Notes under the pieces: model-generated | Database searches by the model: none | Told to the model about the DNA's origin: nothing | Seen by the model: the letters and a program-made list of their open reading frames with translations, nothing else | Source: Deltaproteobacteria bacterium | GTDB lineage: Bacteria > Myxococcota > Myxococcia > Myxococcales > 40CM-4-68-19 | Length of the DNA: 52,986 nucleotides | Reading direction: 5' to 3' | Assembly (NCBI GenBank): GCA_005879315.1 | Contig: VBLC01000056.1 | Span: 1-52,986 of the forward strand | Position numbers and translations under genes: made by a program | Shown here: positions 23,597 through 33,271 of the stretch, piece by piece | Position numbering within the stretch: position 1 is the stretch's first letter | Layout: each line of letters starts with the position of its first letter

Positions 23597-24910
23597 ATGT
23601 TTCTGCTCCTCTCCCTGCTGCTGGCGGCGGTTCCGCCCTCCCCGGCGCGCCGCACTCCGGTGGTCCAGGCCGTGGAGCGGATCAAGGGCGCCGTCGTCAA
23701 CATCAACGCCGAAGAGATCGTCAAAGGGGCCGTCGCCGACGACCCGTGGGCGCTCTTCTTCGGCCGCGCACGCATGCGCGACGAGGTGCGCACCTCGCTG
23801 GGCTCAGGCTTCGTCTTCGACGAGCGCGGCTACGTGCTCACCAATTACCACGTGGTCGCGCGCGGGAGCCGCATCAAGGTCGGCTTCGAGGACGGCAGCG
23901 ACTACACCGCCAAGGTCGTCGGCAGCGATCCCGGCGGCGATCTCGCCGTCCTCAAGATCGAGAGCGAGAAGAAGTTCCCGGCCGCGCCGCTCGGGTCCAG
24001 CGCCGATCTGCTCCTGGGCGAGCCGACCATCGCCATCGGCAATCCCTTCGGCCTGAACCAGAGCGTGAGCGTCGGCGTCGTTTCGGCCTTGCACCGCACG
24101 GTGCGCGCCGAGAACCGCAGCTATTACGACTTCATCCAGACCGATGCGTCGATCAATCCCGGCAACTCCGGCGGCCCCCTGCTCAACGCCGACGGCCACG
24201 TCATCGGGGTCTGCTCGGCCATCTATGCAAATGCGCAAGGGATCGGTTTTGCCATTCCCATCGACCGCGCCCTGCGGGTGGCGCGCGAGCTGCAACGGTC
24301 GGGCGAGCTCGCCGATGCCTGGTGGGGATTCGACGCCGAGAGCCTCGACAAGGAGGCCGCCGCCGCTCTCGGCGTGCGCTCGGGCGCGATGGTGACGCGC
24401 ATCGAGGACGGCTCTCCGGCGGAGAAGGCGGGCCTGCGCCGCGGCGACGCCATCGTGCGCGTGGAAAGTTCTCCGGTGCGCGACGCGGACGAGCTGCGCT
24501 TTCTTTTGCGCGACGTGCCGGTCGGAACGCGGGTGGCGCTCGGCCTGGTGCGCGCCAAGGAGAAGCTCGAGCTGGGTCTTACCGCCGTGCCGCTCACTCC
24601 CGAACGCGCTGAGAAAGCTTTCGAGATGCGCAGCGGGCTGAAGCTCGTCGAGCTCTCGGTGCGGGATGCGCGCGAGGCCGGCTACGAGACGCGCAAGCCG
24701 CTGCTCGCCATCCAGTCGGTGGAGCGCAGCTCGCTGGCGGCGCGCGCCGGTCTGCGCCGCGGCGATCTCGTCCGGGCGCTGAACAGCGTCGAGGTGGACA
24801 CGCTGCGCGACTTCCGCAAGGCTCTCTCGCAGGCGCGCAAGAGCGGCCAGGCGGTGCTGCTGGTGCAGCGGGGATATCGGCTGCAGGAATTCTCCTTCGA
24901 GCTGGGGTGA
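23597..24910 (+). CDS. Trypsin-like S1C serine protease with two PDZ domains (DegP/HtrA family)
   Basis: A 437-residue periplasmic quality-control protease. The signal peptide (MFLLLSLLLAAVPPSPA) is short. The S1C domain has the triad His85 (TNYHVV), Asp115 (GGDLAVLK) and Ser191 (NPGNSGGPL), plus GLNQSVSVGVVSAL. PDZ1 spans about 245-330 (RSGAMVTRIEDGSPAEKAGL) and PDZ2 about 345-437 (LAIQSVERSSLAARAGLRRG). The linker loop WALFFGRARMRDE matches LA loops in HtrA. The number of PDZ domains and length resemble DegP/DegQ. Convergent neighbour genes are not involved; the DUF1844 gene follows after 3 bp. Confidence 0.92.
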   Translation: MFLLLSLLLAAVPPSPARRTPVVQAVERIKGAVVNINAEEIVKGAVADDPWALFFGRARMRDEVRTSLGSGFVFDERGYVLTNYHVVARGSRIKVGFEDGSDYTAKVVGSDPGGDLAVLKIESEKKFPAAPLGSSADLLLGEPTIAIGNPFGLNQSVSVGVVSALHRTVRAENRSYYDFIQTDASINPGNSGGPLLNADGHVIGVCSAIYANAQGIGFAIPIDRALRVARELQRSGELADAWWGFDAESLDKEAAAALGVRSGAMVTRIEDGSPAEKAGLRRGDAIVRVESSPVRDADELRFLLRDVPVGTRVALGLVRAKEKLELGLTAVPLTPERAEKAFEMRSGLKLVELSVRDAREAGYETRKPLLAIQSVERSSLAARAGLRRGDLVRALNSVEVDTLRDFRKALSQARKSGQAVLLVQRGYRLQEFSFELG

Positions 24911-24913
24911 GTC

Positions 24914-25207
24914 ATGTCCGAGGAAAGGGAAGTGCCCAAGCTGGACTTCAATGCCTTCGTGCTCTCGCTCGGCTCGAGCGCCATCATCCACCTCGGCGAG
25001 GCGCCCGACCCGACGACGGGAGAGAAGATCGCCGCGAACTTCCCCATGGCGCAGCAGAGCATCGACCTGCTCGCGCTGCTCCAGGAGAAGACGCGTGGCA
25101 ATCTCAGCGCGGAGGAGGCCAAGTTCCTCGACAACATGCTCTATGACCTGCGGCTGCTCTACGTGCAGGTCTCGCAGCGGCCTGCGGGGGCTAGCAAGAA
25201 GGGCTGA
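24914..25207 (+). CDS. DUF1844 family protein
   Basis: A 97-residue protein typical of DUF1844: LDFNAFVLSLGSSAIIHLGE, then AANFPMAQQSIDLLALLQEK and LDNMLYDLRLLYVQVSQ. It is helical and lacks signals. The function is unknown. The ATG lies 3 bp after the protease stop, so it is likely cotranscribed. The 182 bp to the next gene contain nothing that I can support. Confidence 0.9.
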   Translation: MSEEREVPKLDFNAFVLSLGSSAIIHLGEAPDPTTGEKIAANFPMAQQSIDLLALLQEKTRGNLSAEEAKFLDNMLYDLRLLYVQVSQRPAGASKKG

Positions 25208-25389
25208 AGCCCAGATGTGAGCTCGCTCCTTGTCGCGCAATGGCCGCGGTCTGGACCCCCCTCGCAAACCCAGAGCGATATATCCCTTTTCAAGTCGGGG
25301 GCGTGCTCGTGGTTCTTCGCGATGTCCATGGGACCGTAGAGCACATCGATGCGCCAGGCTGGAACCTGGCGATGAGCGACGCATTCGGC

Positions 25390-26190
25390 TCATTCCTCCG
25401 CATAGAGCCCGTACTGGCGATCGCCGTTCGCGCCGGACAGGGTCCAGCCCACCGCGCAATGAGAGATGTGCACCGGGCCGAGGCCGCACTCTTCGCTGAG
25501 CAAGAACTGCAGCAGCCGGCGCGCGCGCACCGTCTCGATGCCCAGCGCCTCGGAGAGAAAGACGGTCGCGGCGGAGGTGAACTCATCGAGCGGCACGCGG
25601 CGACCCTGCTCGTCCTCGGTGGTCCCGCCGAAGATGAGATCGCTGCGGCCCAGCGAGGCGTCCATCGAGGCGAACACCAGATCGACCCGCGCCAGGCGCT
25701 GACCCTCGGCTGCAATGCGCAGCTCGCCGAAGGGCGCGCGGAAGAGGTGCGGCTCGCCGATGGCGCGAGCGAATCCGCTCAGGAGCGGACTTCCCTGGAG
25801 CCGCGCCAGCGGGGCACCGATGAGCCTTCTCGCCGCCGAACGGCGGGCCGATTCCTCGATGGCCGCGAGCCGCGCCGAAAGACCGATCTGCGGCCCGATG
25901 CGCTGGAGCAATTCGCGAAGCTCGGCCGCCGCACCCTCGTCGTCGCCGAGCGCCTCCAGCGCCGCCGCACGCTGCGCCCGCGCCCCGTCGTGCTGCGGAT
26001 CGATCGCCAACGCCTGCGCTTGCGCCAGCGCAGCGAGGCCGATCTCTCCCAGCTCGAGATGCGCGAGGCCGCGCTCGTGGGGGACCTCGGGATCGCGCGG
26101 CGCCAGCTCCTCGGCGCGCCGGTAGAGCTCGACGGCCTCGCGCGGCTTGCCGGCCTTCAGCGCCGCGCGCGCCTCCGAAAGAGGATCCAT
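25390..26190 (-). CDS. TPR protein with C-terminal unknown domain (266 aa)
   Basis: The start at 26190 (MDPLSEARAALKAGK) is preferred; a GTG at 26202 that overlaps the previous stop (GTGA) is equally possible. Residues 1-100 are three TPR-like repeats (KPREAVELYRRAEELAPRDP, LAALAQAQALAIDPQHDGAR, AAAELRELLQRIGPQ). The C-terminal 140 residues contain RIAAEGQRLARVDLVFASMD, FGGTTEDEQGRRVPLDEFTS and SEECGLGPVHISHCAVGW, including two Cys, and I do not recognise the domain. Coupled with the upstream substrate-binding lipoprotein. Confidence 0.7.
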   Translation of the reverse strand: MDPLSEARAALKAGKPREAVELYRRAEELAPRDPEVPHERGLAHLELGEIGLAALAQAQALAIDPQHDGARAQRAAALEALGDDEGAAAELRELLQRIGPQIGLSARLAAIEESARRSAARRLIGAPLARLQGSPLLSGFARAIGEPHLFRAPFGELRIAAEGQRLARVDLVFASMDASLGRSDLIFGGTTEDEQGRRVPLDEFTSAATVFLSEALGIETVRARRLLQFLLSEECGLGPVHISHCAVGWTLSGANGDRQYGLYAEE

Positions 26191-26198
26191 CGAGGCGC

Positions 26199-27236
26199 TC
26201 ACCGGATCACGCGGTCCATGCGCCGGAGCACTGCCTCGGGAATTTCCATCTGGAGCGCGGCCGCCGTGACCAGATTGAGTGTGCATGAATGCGGGACGGA
26301 CTGCTCCACCGCCAGCACGGCGGGTTGCGCGCCCTTGAGGATGAGGTCCACGAAAACCGCGGCCCGCCGCGACCAGAAGACGAAGTCGGGGACGCAGCTC
26401 ACCAGGGCTCCCGCGTCTCGCGCCTCGGGATAAGGCGAGAGGAGCGGCAGGCGGTATCGGATCGAAAGCTCGACGATGCGACCGGACTCGCGTCGGAAGA
26501 GGCCATGGTTCCCCACCAGCAGCGCTCGTGCGCCGCGGGTCTTGAAGGTTGCGAAGGCCGCTTCGAGTGCCGAGGCGTCGCGGACCTCCTCCACTTCGAG
26601 CTGCACCCCCAGCGAGGAAGCGGCGCGCCTGGTCTGCTCGAGGGTCCCTACTCCGGCTGGGTAGGTCGAATTGAAGAGATAGGCGATGGGACCATCGCCC
26701 GGTGCGAGCGCATCGAGCAGGCGAAGAAGCTCGCCACGGGCGTCCGGTCTGGGGACGACTCCGGTCGCGCTTCCTCCGGGCCGCTCGAGGCTCGCGACCA
26801 CCCCTTCCGCAATCGGGTCCGCGGACCAGAAGACGATCGGGATCGACGGTGCCGTCCGCTGCGCGATCAGCGCCTCCGTCGAGCCGGAGGCGATGATCAG
26901 CTCGACTCCGCCAGCGACCAATTCGCGCGCCCCTTTTGTGAGAGAATCCACGGCCCGGCGCACGCGCTCCGGATCGGTGCCGTATTCAACCTCGATCCTC
27001 TCCACGAAAACGATGTCTTCCCCTTCCCGGTAGCCCTGCTCGCGGAGGGCAGCGTGCAAGGCCTCTCGGCGCGGCAGACCGCGCGCCAACGAGACCTCGT
27101 CGTTGAAGGCCACGGCGAGAATGCCGATTCGATGCGCGCGAAAAGGGTCTGAAGACCGCTCGCGCGAAGGTGAGGCGGTCGCGCGGTGAAAACAGCCGCA
27201 CGCTGCCAGCAAGAGGACGACGAATCGCATCTTCAT
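26199..27236 (-). CDS. ABC-type substrate-binding lipoprotein (TrpX/ABC_sub_bind-like)
   Basis: The start at 27236 (MKMRFVVLLLAACGC) gives a lipobox with Cys13, so the protein is a periplasmic membrane-anchored binding protein of about 345 residues. The fold is type I: IGILAVAFNDEVSLARGL, ALREQGYREGEDIVFVER, ELIIASGSTEALIAQRTAPS, IPIVFWSADPIAEGVV, ATGVVPRPDARGELLRLL and LLSPYPEARDAGALVSCVPD match the BMP/TrpX group. No permease or ATPase gene lies next to it, so it is an orphan binder. It follows the MFS transporter by 9 bp. The ligand is unknown (amino acid-like ligands in characterised members). Confidence 0.8.
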   Translation of the reverse strand: MKMRFVVLLLAACGCFHRATASPSRERSSDPFRAHRIGILAVAFNDEVSLARGLPRREALHAALREQGYREGEDIVFVERIEVEYGTDPERVRRAVDSLTKGARELVAGGVELIIASGSTEALIAQRTAPSIPIVFWSADPIAEGVVASLERPGGSATGVVPRPDARGELLRLLDALAPGDGPIAYLFNSTYPAGVGTLEQTRRAASSLGVQLEVEEVRDASALEAAFATFKTRGARALLVGNHGLFRRESGRIVELSIRYRLPLLSPYPEARDAGALVSCVPDFVFWSRRAAVFVDLILKGAQPAVLAVEQSVPHSCTLNLVTAAALQMEIPEAVLRRMDRVIR

Positions 27237-27245
27237 CGATGACAA

Positions 27246-28736
27246 TCACGCTTCCGGCGGAACTGCCGTCATCTGCGCCGGCTCGCCGACGGTCGCCGAC
27301 TGGGAGGGCTGCGTAGCCGTCGGAACGTGTGGGAAGAGGAGGCTGCTCACCGCGGCCGCCGCGGCGATGCCGGAAATGATCCAGAACACCAGGCTGAGCC
27401 CCGACTGCAGCGAGGCCGCCAGCGCGCGCAGCACGGAGGGGTCCAGGCCCGCTCCGTGCGCCGGGCCAAGGAGCTGATCGGCGGCCTCGAGCGGGACCGA
27501 CCCGCCGCCCAGCAACATCGCCGTGAGAATTCCGCCGAGCGCGCCGACCGCCAGCGTCCCGCCGATGGTCCGGGCGAACATGGTGCTCGCCGTCGCCACG
27601 CCGCGCTGCCGCCACTCGACGCTGGTCTGCACTGCGATGAGCAGCGCGGTGTTGGCGAAGCCGAGTCCCACGCCGAAGAGCGCGCTCGCAACCTGCGGGA
27701 CGTGCACGCTCGCGCCGGGCTTGAGGAACAGCGCCAGCGCTGCCGCCGAGAGCGCCGAGAAAGCGAGTCCGCCGCGCACCAGCGGGCGGAAGCCGACCCG
27801 CGGAAGGATCCGCCCGGCGATGGCGCTGGAGATCGGCCAACCGATGACCATCGGCGTGATGGCGCTGCCCGCCTCCGTCGGCGTCCCGCCCAGCACGCCC
27901 TGCACATAGAGCGGCACGTAGGTGACCATGGCGATCATCCCCGCGCCGACCAGCGCGCCGCAGAGGGTCGAGACCGCCATCACCCGCGTGCGAAAGAGTT
28001 CGAGGGGGACGACCGGCTCCTTCGCCCGCCGCTCCACCGCGAAGAAGAGAGCGAGCAGCACCGCAGCCACAGGCAGGCCGATGGCGCTGGCCATCCCGGC
28101 GTGCGTTCCGATGAGCAGCGCCACCAGGCCGAACATGAGCAGCCCGGCGCCGCCGAGATCGAGCGAATGGCGCCGGTGCTCGACCTGCTCGTGAAGCGCG
28201 ACGAGCAAGAGCGCCGCGGCGGCGACACCGGCCGGCAGATTGATGAAGAAGACCCAGCGCCAGGAGAGATAGTGGACGATGACGCCGCCGAGCAGCGGAC
28301 CGATCAGCCCGGCCACGCCCCAGACCGCGCCGAAGATCCCTTGCATCCGCGACCGCTCTTCGAGGTTGTAGATGTCGCCGACGATGGTCAGCGTGGTGGG
28401 CTGCATCGCGCCCGCCCCGAGCCCCTGCAGCGCGCGAAAGGCGATGAGCGCGCCGATGCTGGGTGCCAGCCCGCTCGCCATCGATCCGACGAGAAAGATG
28501 GCGATGCCGGCGAGCAGCACCGGCTTGCGCCCGTAGAGGTCGGCGAGCTTGCCGTAGAGCGGCACCGTCACGGTCGAGGTGAGGAGGTAGCCGGTGAAGA
28601 CCCAGGAGTAGAGGTGGATGCCGCCCAGGTCGCCGACGACGGTGGGCATGGCGGTGGAAACGACGGTCATCTCCATCGCCGCCATCGAGAGGCTGAGGAG
28701 CAGCGCTGCGACGGTGAGCGGGCGGTTCGTCTTCAT
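27246..28736 (-). CDS. MFS transporter, DHA2 (EmrB/QacA) family
   Basis: A 496-residue protein with about 14 hydrophobic helices, matching 14-TM DHA2 drug/proton antiporters. Motif A is [16 protein letters not shown] after helix 2, and the motif C-like [16 protein letters not shown] lies in helix 5. The N-terminus [20 protein letters not shown], with [10 protein letters not shown], is the typical helix 1-2 region. The C-terminus is Ala/Pro rich. It likely exports lipophilic compounds. It is divergent from clpB with 58 bp between start codons and is followed by the binding-protein gene. Confidence 0.9.
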   Translation of the reverse strand: MKTNRPLTVAALLLSLSMAAMEMTVVSTAMPTVVGDLGGIHLYSWVFTGYLLTSTVTVPLYGKLADLYGRKPVLLAGIAIFLVGSMASGLAPSIGALIAFRALQGLGAGAMQPTTLTIVGDIYNLEERSRMQGIFGAVWGVAGLIGPLLGGVIVHYLSWRWVFFINLPAGVAAAALLLVALHEQVEHRRHSLDLGGAGLLMFGLVALLIGTHAGMASAIGLPVAAVLLALFFAVERRAKEPVVPLELFRTRVMAVSTLCGALVGAGMIAMVTYVPLYVQGVLGGTPTEAGSAITPMVIGWPISSAIAGRILPRVGFRPLVRGGLAFSALSAAALALFLKPGASVHVPQVASALFGVGLGFANTALLIAVQTSVEWRQRGVATASTMFARTIGGTLAVGALGGILTAMLLGGGSVPLEAADQLLGPAHGAGLDPSVLRALAASLQSGLSLVFWIISGIAAAAAVSSLLFPHVPTATQPSQSATVGEPAQMTAVPPEA

Positions 28737-28794
28737 CGGACTCTTACGATGCCTTGTGTCTTGCCAAGGCGCGCCCGTGTCTTACGTTGGCACC

Positions 28795-31404
28795 ATGAAA
28801 TTGGACAAGTTTACGGTCAAGGCCCAAGAAGCCTTGCAGGAATCGCAGGCGGTCGCCCGCAAGCGCGACCATCAGGAGATCCTGCCCGAGCACGTGTTCG
28901 CCGCGCTGCTGGCGCAGCAGGACGGCCTGGTGCCGCCGCTGCTCCAGCGGGTGGGAGCCGACGTGCGGCTCGTCCAACAGCGGCTCGAAGACGAGCTGCG
29001 CAAGATCGCCCAGGTGCACGGCGGCGAGGGCGGACATCTGGCCCAGCGCACCCTGAAAGTGCTCGACGCCGCCGAGGAGGAGGCGGGCAAGCTCAAGGAC
29101 GAGTACACCTCGACCGAGCACATCCTCCTGGCACTGGCCGCCGAGAAACGCGGCGCCGCGGCGGAGGTCCTCAAGAGCGCAGGCGTCACCCGCGATCGGA
29201 TCCTGCAGGCGCTGACTGCCTTGCGCGGATCGCAACGGATCACCTCGCAAGATCCGGAATCGCAATACCGCGCGCTGGAGAAGTACGGGATCGATCTCAC
29301 CGAGCGCGCCCGCAAGGGACAGCTCGACCCGGTCATCGGCCGCGATGAGGAGATCCGCCGCGTCATCCAGGTGCTGAGCAGGCGCACCAAGAACAACCCG
29401 GTGCTGATCGGCGACCCCGGCGTGGGCAAGACGGCCATCGTCGAAGGGCTGGCGCGCCGCGTGGTGGACGGCGACGTGCCGGAAGGATTGAAGGACAAGC
29501 GCATCGTCGCGCTCGACATGGGGCAACTCATCGCCGGCACCAAATTCCGCGGCGAATTCGAGGAGCGGCTCAAGGCGGTCTTGAAGGAAGTCACCGCCTC
29601 CGAAGGAAAAGTCATCCTCTTCATCGACGAGCTGCACACCATCGTCGGAGCCGGCGCGGCCGAGGGCGCGATGGACGCCGGCAACATGCTCAAGCCGGCG
29701 CTGGCGCGAGGCGAGCTGCACTGCATCGGCGCGACCACGGTCAGCGAGTATCGCAAGCACATCGAGAAGGACCCGGCGCTCGAGCGGCGCTTCCAGCCGG
29801 TGATGGTGGGCGAGCCCTCCGTCGAGGACACCATCTCCATCCTCCGCGGCCTCAAGGAGCGCTACGAGCTGCACCACGGCGTGCGCATCCAGGACAGCGC
29901 CATCGTCGCCGCGGCGACGTTGAGCAACCGCTACATCACCGATCGATTCCTCCCCGACAAGGCGATCGACCTGATCGACGAAGCCGCCTCGCGGCTGCGC
30001 ATGGAGATCGACTCCATGCCGGCCGAGATGGACGAAGTGCGCCGCAAGCTGATGCAGCTGCAGATCGAGGAGCAGGCGCTGAAGAAGGAGACCGATGCTC
30101 TGAGCCGCGCCCGCCGCGACGAGATCCAGCGCGAGATCGCGCGGCTCAACGAGCAGATGAGCGGCCTCAAGGCGCACTGGGAGAACGAGAAGAAGGCCAT
30201 CCAGGCCATCCGCGCCACCAAGCAAAAGATCGAAGAGACCAACCAGCAGATGGCCGAGGCCGAGCGCAAAGGTGACCTCGGCCGCGCGGCCGAGCTGAAG
30301 TACGGCGCGCTTCCCAATCTGCAAAAAGAACTGCAGAAGCAAAATGAGCTGCTCGCCGAATTGCAGAAGCAGCGGCGCATGCTGAAGGAAGAAGTCGACG
30401 CCGAGGACGTCGCCCAGGTGGTCGCCAAGTGGACCAACATCCCCGTCAGCAAGCTGCTCGAGGCGGAGATGCAGAAGCTCGTCCACATGGAAGAGCGGCT
30501 GCGCGAGCGCGTGGTCGGCCAGGAGGAAGCGGTGCGCGCCGTCAGCAATGCCGTGCGCCGCGCGCGCAGCGGATTGCAGGACCCGAATCGGCCGATCGGT
30601 TCGTTCCTCTTCGCCGGCCCCACCGGAGTGGGCAAGACGGAGCTGGCGCGGGCGCTGGCCGGGTTCCTCTTCGACAACGAGCAGGCGCTGGTGCGGCTCG
30701 ACATGAGCGAGTACATGGAGAAGCACTCGGTGGCGCGGCTGATCGGCGCCCCGCCCGGCTATGTCGGGTACGAGGAGGGCGGCCAGCTCACCGAAGCGGT
30801 GCGGCGGCGGCCCTATACGGTGATCCTCTTCGACGAGATCGAGAAGGCGCACCGCGACGTCTTCAACGTGCTCTTGCAGATCCTCGACGACGGCCGGCTC
30901 ACCGACGGTCAGGGCCGGACCGTCGACTTCCGCAATACAGTGATCATCCTGACTTCGAACCTCGGCTCGCAGCACGTGCAGGGCGGCGATCCTGCGCAGG
31001 AGGAGAAGCGGGTGCGCGAGGCCATCCGCGCCGAGCTGCGGCCCGAGCTCTTGAACCGCATCGACGAGATCGTCGTCTTCCATTCCCTCGGCCGCGAGGA
31101 GCTGGCGCGCATCGTCGACATCCAGCTCAAGCGGCTGAGCAAGCTGCTCGAGGAGAAGCAGCTGCGGCTGGAGCTGACCGACCGTGCCAAGCAGGCGGTG
31201 GGCAAGGCCGGTTACGATCCGGTCTACGGCGCGCGGCCGCTCAAGCGCGCGCTGCAGCGGCTGGTGCTCGATCCCATGGCGATGAAGGTGCTGCAGGGCG
31301 AATTCAAGCCGGGCGATACCGTCCGCATCGACGCGGGGCCGTCCGATGACGTGCTCACTTTCTCCCGCCGCGAATCCGCGCCCCAGCAGCCGACCATCCA
31401 TTAA
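28795..31404 (+). CDS. clpB: ATP-dependent chaperone ClpB
   Basis: An 869-residue AAA+ disaggregase acting with DnaK. The start [18 protein letters not shown] matches other ClpB N-termini. Domain order: N domain (1-150), AAA1 with Walker A GDPGVGKT at about 206 and Walker [18 protein letters not shown], the ClpB-specific coiled middle domain (about 410-520, [19 protein letters not shown]), AAA2 with [14 protein letters not shown] at about 608 and [14 protein letters not shown], and the C-terminal D2-small domain ([28 protein letters not shown]). No CIRCE element and no good Shine-Dalgarno precede the ATG; a TTGCCA-N16-TACGTT promoter-like pair lies just upstream (28762-28789), so a very short leader is possible. 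Heat regulation cannot be confirmed. Confidence 0.95.
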   Translation: MKLDKFTVKAQEALQESQAVARKRDHQEILPEHVFAALLAQQDGLVPPLLQRVGADVRLVQQRLEDELRKIAQVHGGEGGHLAQRTLKVLDAAEEEAGKLKDEYTSTEHILLALAAEKRGAAAEVLKSAGVTRDRILQALTALRGSQRITSQDPESQYRALEKYGIDLTERARKGQLDPVIGRDEEIRRVIQVLSRRTKNNPVLIGDPGVGKTAIVEGLARRVVDGDVPEGLKDKRIVALDMGQLIAGTKFRGEFEERLKAVLKEVTASEGKVILFIDELHTIVGAGAAEGAMDAGNMLKPALARGELHCIGATTVSEYRKHIEKDPALERRFQPVMVGEPSVEDTISILRGLKERYELHHGVRIQDSAIVAAATLSNRYITDRFLPDKAIDLIDEAASRLRMEIDSMPAEMDEVRRKLMQLQIEEQALKKETDALSRARRDEIQREIARLNEQMSGLKAHWENEKKAIQAIRATKQKIEETNQQMAEAERKGDLGRAAELKYGALPNLQKELQKQNELLAELQKQRRMLKEEVDAEDVAQVVAKWTNIPVSKLLEAEMQKLVHMEERLRERVVGQEEAVRAVSNAVRRARSGLQDPNRPIGSFLFAGPTGVGKTELARALAGFLFDNEQALVRLDMSEYMEKHSVARLIGAPPGYVGYEEGGQLTEAVRRRPYTVILFDEIEKAHRDVFNVLLQILDDGRLTDGQGRTVDFRNTVIILTSNLGSQHVQGGDPAQEEKRVREAIRAELRPELLNRIDEIVVFHSLGREELARIVDIQLKRLSKLLEEKQLRLELTDRAKQAVGKAGYDPVYGARPLKRALQRLVLDPMAMKVLQGEFKPGDTVRIDAGPSDDVLTFSRRESAPQQPTIH

Positions 31405-31405
31405 G

Positions 31406-31867
31406 GTGGACCCGGCGCTGCTGCAGCGGCTCCGCGAAGAGAGCGGGCTGCGGCTCGACCGGGCCGGCAATTTCTGGCACCGCGGCACGCCCGTCACTCA
31501 CGCGCGCACGGTCGCGGTGCTGCACCAGGGAATCCATCGCGCGCCCGACGGCCGCTGGGCCACGCGCATCGGGCGGGAGTGGGCGTACCTCGAGGTGGAG
31601 GATGCGGCGCTCTTCGTCCGCCGCATCGACGGACGCCGCGCGCAGCTCGCCTCCGGCGGATGGGCGGAGATCGAATCCCTCGCCCTCGGCGCCGACGACG
31701 CGCTCTATGCCCGCATCGGCGGCGAACGGGCCCGCCTGACCCGCGCGGCGCAACTGTCGCTGTCCGACAAGCTGCGAGAAGATTCGCCCGGCAATTTCTC
31801 GGTCGAGCTCGACGGCAGCGGCTTCTCCGTCGGCCGCGATCCAGGCCCGGATCCCGTCAAGACGTGA
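31406..31867 (+). CDS. DUF1285-like protein
   Basis: About 153 residues from the GTG just after clpB (2-bp gap); an alternative ATG at 31346 would overlap clpB in another frame. The sequence LRLDRAGNFWHRGTPVTHAR, then HRAPDGRWATRIGREWAYLE and VEDAALFVRRI resembles DUF1285 proteins: beta-rich, with a conserved DRxGxWxHRG start. The end DGSGFSVGRDPGPDPVK is unremarkable. Cotranscription with clpB is likely; the role is not known. Confidence 0.6.
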   Translation: MDPALLQRLREESGLRLDRAGNFWHRGTPVTHARTVAVLHQGIHRAPDGRWATRIGREWAYLEVEDAALFVRRIDGRRAQLASGGWAEIESLALGADDALYARIGGERARLTRAAQLSLSDKLREDSPGNFSVELDGSGFSVGRDPGPDPVKT

Positions 31868-31891
31868 TGGCCAAGAGAGCGAATGTTCGGG

Positions 31892-32299
31892 TCAAGCTCG
31901 GGGACGGCGGCGGGCGATGCGCAGTCCCGAGAGCGTGCCGGCGAATCCCGCCGCGGCGCAGGCGGCGGCGAAGGCGAGCAATCCGAACAGCGGCATCCAG
32001 AAGAGATCGCGCCAGGTGGGCCGCTGCGCGCCGGGGCCGAGGGGCGCCAGATTGATCGTCAGGGCCAGCACCGCCGCAACCAGAAACGCCGCGACCACGC
32101 CGCCGGCGAGCCCAGCCAGCGGGCGCAGCTCGACGAGGAGACCGACCAGCGCGGAGACGAGGCCTACCGCGAGGAGCAGGAGCGCCAGGAACACGACGGC
32201 GCCAGGAGCGCCGGCGAGCTGAAAGATCGCAGCGGCCAGCGCCACCGCCAGAACACCGATGCTCAGCGACCAGCCGGCGGCGCGGAGACTAGAGCGCAT
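31892..32299 (-). CDS. Four-helix integral membrane protein (135 aa)
   Basis: A 135-residue protein made of about four hydrophobic helices (SLSIGVLAVALAAAIFQLAG, VVFLALLLLAVGLVSALVGL, LAGGVVAAFLVAAVLALTIN, FWMPLFGLLAFAAACAAAGF) with a basic C-terminus RIARRRPRA. A GAGG Shine-Dalgarno lies 7 bases before the ATG. No known family. It converges with the DUF1285-like gene (24 bp) and is separated from truA by the palindromic repeat at 32388-32458. Confidence 0.6.
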   Translation of the reverse strand: MRSSLRAAGWSLSIGVLAVALAAAIFQLAGAPGAVVFLALLLLAVGLVSALVGLLVELRPLAGLAGGVVAAFLVAAVLALTINLAPLGPGAQRPTWRDLFWMPLFGLLAFAAACAAAGFAGTLSGLRIARRRPRA

Positions 32300-32369
32300 C
32301 TCACAACCTCAAGCGACAAGTCTACAAGCGTAGGCGCTAGGCCCAATGCTTATCAATTAAGCCACGCTG

Positions 32370-32465
32370 AACGCCAAAGCAGAGCCCGGAAGCGGGAAAG
32401 GGAAAGGGCAGCAGGCGCGTGCCAACGCCTGCTGCCCCTTCCCTTTCCCTTTCCTTACTGGCGTT
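32370..32465. repeat. Cargo-less palindromic repeat (MITE-like copy of the S23 element ends)
   Basis: The core 32388-32458 begins GGAAGCGGGAAAGGG and ends in TTCCTTACT, the two different ends of the element at 52163-52796 joined with no gene between. It folds into a stem: GGAAAGGG-rich and CAGCAGGCG on the left pair with CGCCTGCTG and CCCTTCCCTTTCC on the right around an 8-base loop. Outside it, AACGCCA (32370-32376) and TGGCGTT (32459-32465) also pair. Between truA and the small membrane gene. Confidence 0.65.
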
Positions 32466-32477
32466 GACTGATTAGCG

Positions 32478-32500
32478 CTAAGCCGCCTTCGGCGGCGCGG
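32478..32500 (-). terminator. Weak terminator-like hairpin after truA
   Basis: GCCGCC (32482-32487) pairs with GGCGGC (32491-32496) around TTC, just past the truA stop on its strand. No T tract follows, so termination is uncertain. Confidence 0.25.
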
Positions 32501-32503
32501 AGC

Positions 32504-33271
32504 TTACTCATCGTCGTCCTCGGGAGCGGCGTTGCCCTTTGCGTAGAAGACCTCATCGAGCACGAGTCCGTGCGCTGGAGCGGTAGGACCGGCGCGCTTG
32601 CGGTCGCGGCCCTCGAGCAGCGCCGGCAGCGACCCGGGTGCGCGGCGCGCGTGGCCGACTTCGACCAGCGTGCCCACCATGTTGCGCGCCATCTGTTTCA
32701 AGAAAGCGGTCGCTTCGATGACGAAATCGATCTGCGATCCGTCTTGCAAGAGATCGAGCTTGCGCACCTCGCGAACCGTGGTCCGCGCCGGGCAGTTGGC
32801 GGCGCGCAGCGCGGAGAAGTCGTGCTTGCCGAGAAACGCGAGGGCAGCAGTGCGCATGGCTTCGAGATCGAGCGGCCGGCGGATCTCCCACACCCGGCCG
32901 CGCCGCAACGGCGACCGCACCTTCGTCTGCAGCACCGTATAGACGTACCGCTTGCCGCGGGCAGAACGGCGGGCGTCGAAATCCTCCGGCGCCTCTTCGG
33001 CGCGCACGCACGCCAGATCCTCGGGCAAAAGCGAATTGAGCCCCACCGTCCAGGCCCGCAGCGGCAGCGTCTTCTGCACGGAGAGCGACGCGACCTGTCC
33101 GCACGCGTGCACTCCGGCATCCGTCCGGCCCGCGCCGGTGACGCGCACTTCTTCGCCGCAGAGCCGCGTGACCGCCTGCTCGAGGACGCCCTGCACGCTG
33201 CGCCCGTTGGCCTGCACCTGCCAGCCGACGAAGCGCGTGCCGTCGTACTCGAGGGTGAGCTTGAGCTTCAC
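32504..33271 (-). CDS. truA: tRNA pseudouridine(38-40) synthase TruA
   Basis: A 255-residue enzyme isomerising uridines 38-40 in the anticodon arm. The active-site Asp lies in GAGRTDAGVHA (about 47-57). LEYDGTRFVGWQ at the start, RGKRYVYTV (about 104), HDFSALRAANC and FLKQMARNMVGTLVEVG (about 190-206) are further TruA motifs. The C-terminus is acidic (EDDDE). The ATG overlaps the stop of the upstream SPFH gene by 4 bp, so truA sits at the end of the SPFH operon. Confidence 0.95.
   Translation of the reverse strand: MKLKLTLEYDGTRFVGWQVQANGRSVQGVLEQAVTRLCGEEVRVTGAGRTDAGVHACGQVASLSVQKTLPLRAWTVGLNSLLPEDLACVRAEEAPEDFDARRSARGKRYVYTVLQTKVRSPLRRGRVWEIRRPLDLEAMRTAALAFLGKHDFSALRAANCPARTTVREVRKLDLLQDGSQIDFVIEATAFLKQMARNMVGTLVEVGHARRAPGSLPALLEGRDRKRAGPTAPAHGLVLDEVFYAKGNAAPEDDDE

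Noticed and set aside
25240-25390. Plus-strand ORF beginning MAAVWTPLANPERY
   Set aside because: It runs on opposite the TPR gene, and the first part alone is too short and has no support.
28737-28794. CIRCE element ahead of clpB
   Set aside because: No TTAGCACTC-N9-GAGTGCTAA repeat.
28744-31497. 917-residue minus-strand frame opposite clpB
   Set aside because: Shadow of the ClpB codons; no domain or start context.
32388-32458. Simple rho-independent terminator
   Set aside because: The stem is followed by TTACTGG rather than a T run, and its ends match an element elsewhere in the window.
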